DNA of 30,215 bases. Source: Fimenecus sp045593555 (GTDB taxonomy: Bacteria > Bacillota > Clostridia > Oscillospirales > Acutalibacteraceae). The stretch covers positions 1 through 30,215 of the forward strand of contig JAZNWU010000041.1 in the NCBI GenBank assembly GCA_045593555.1, read 5' to 3'. Below the pieces are notes generated by a model. It was not told the DNA's origin and ran no database searches. It saw only the letters and a list, made by a program, of their open reading frames with translations. Of this stretch, positions 30,098 through 30,215 are shown piece by piece. How positions within the stretch are numbered: the stretch's first letter is position 1; each line of letters begins with the position of its first letter. Made by a program: the position numbers and the translations under genes.

Positions 30098-30215
30098 CCT
30101 TCCCCTTGAGGGGAAGGTGTCACCGTAGGTGACGGATGAGGTGGAAAGGTGAAATGTTATATTTATTAACGGTTGCTATCGCAATCTACACCTCATCAGT
30201 CTGCTTCGCAGACAG
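30098..30215. repeat. Second type of composite palindromic repeat, cut by the window end
   Basis: Contains the palindrome CCTTCCCCTTGAGGGGAAGG (30098-30117), the hairpin GTCACC-GTA-GGTGAC (30119-30133), ATGAGGTG (30136-30143) answered by CACCTCAT (30189-30196), and the hairpin GTCTGC-TTC-GCAGAC (30199-30213). Such CACCTCATC-bearing elements are common in gut Firmicutes (recollection). The right end is outside the window. Confidence 0.8.

Overview
The window looks like chromosomal DNA of a low-GC, endospore-lineage gut Firmicute, most likely a Ruminococcus-type member of the Oscillospiraceae (inference). The pointers are a sipL-spoIVA sporulation pair, the Clostridia-type rimP-nusA-ylxR-ylxQ-infB-rbfA-nrnA-truB-ribF operon, Gram-positive promoters and ribosome binding sites, and many short palindromic repeats of the kind scattered through such genomes.

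Layout. 1-370: 3' end of glycogen synthase. 601-2934 (-): a small Xre regulator followed by a GH36 alpha-galactosidase, divergent from a DUF6809-like small gene. 3572-6596 (-): sipL and spoIVA, behind a good mother-cell sigma-E type promoter. 6901-7641 (+): yebC. 7652-8227: a REP-associated tyrosine transposase (RAYT) with its REP palindromes, one of them inside its own reading frame. 8231-11757 (+): UDP-galactopyranose mutase, GT2 glycosyltransferase, HAD phosphatase and a DUF4364 regulator. 11866-12147: GIY-YIG protein bracketed by repeats. 12319-15021: valS. 15180-24062 (-): the long transcription/translation operon, read from one promoter near 24180 through a leader with a 10-bp GNRA-capped hairpin, with an iron-type alcohol dehydrogenase at its far end.

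24213-30215 is accessory. It starts with a second Xre regulator divergent from a Cys-rich 61-residue protein, with palindromic operators around a strong promoter. Next is an array of about nine small hairpins with different stems joined by a conserved ATGAAGTA/ATGAAAT linker, the linker turning round in the middle. Then come a 62-residue unknown protein and a 64-residue secreted peptide with a perfect consensus promoter and a UUCG-capped terminator.

Last is a compact phage-derived cassette (25843-30025): sigma-like regulator, coiled-coil protein, tail-fibre-like protein with collagen repeats and an SGNH esterase domain, GH25 endolysin, XhlA-like protein and holin. Its promoter is TTGACA-17-TACAAT, followed at once by a perfect LexA/DinR box (CGAACAAATGTTCG) and then a terminator-like hairpin before the first gene. 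No head, packaging or integration genes lie in the window. I read it as an SOS-inducible lysis/fibre unit that is either domesticated or a prophage edge. It and the hairpin array are the two things most worth pursuing.

No tRNA, rRNA or CRISPR array was recognised.
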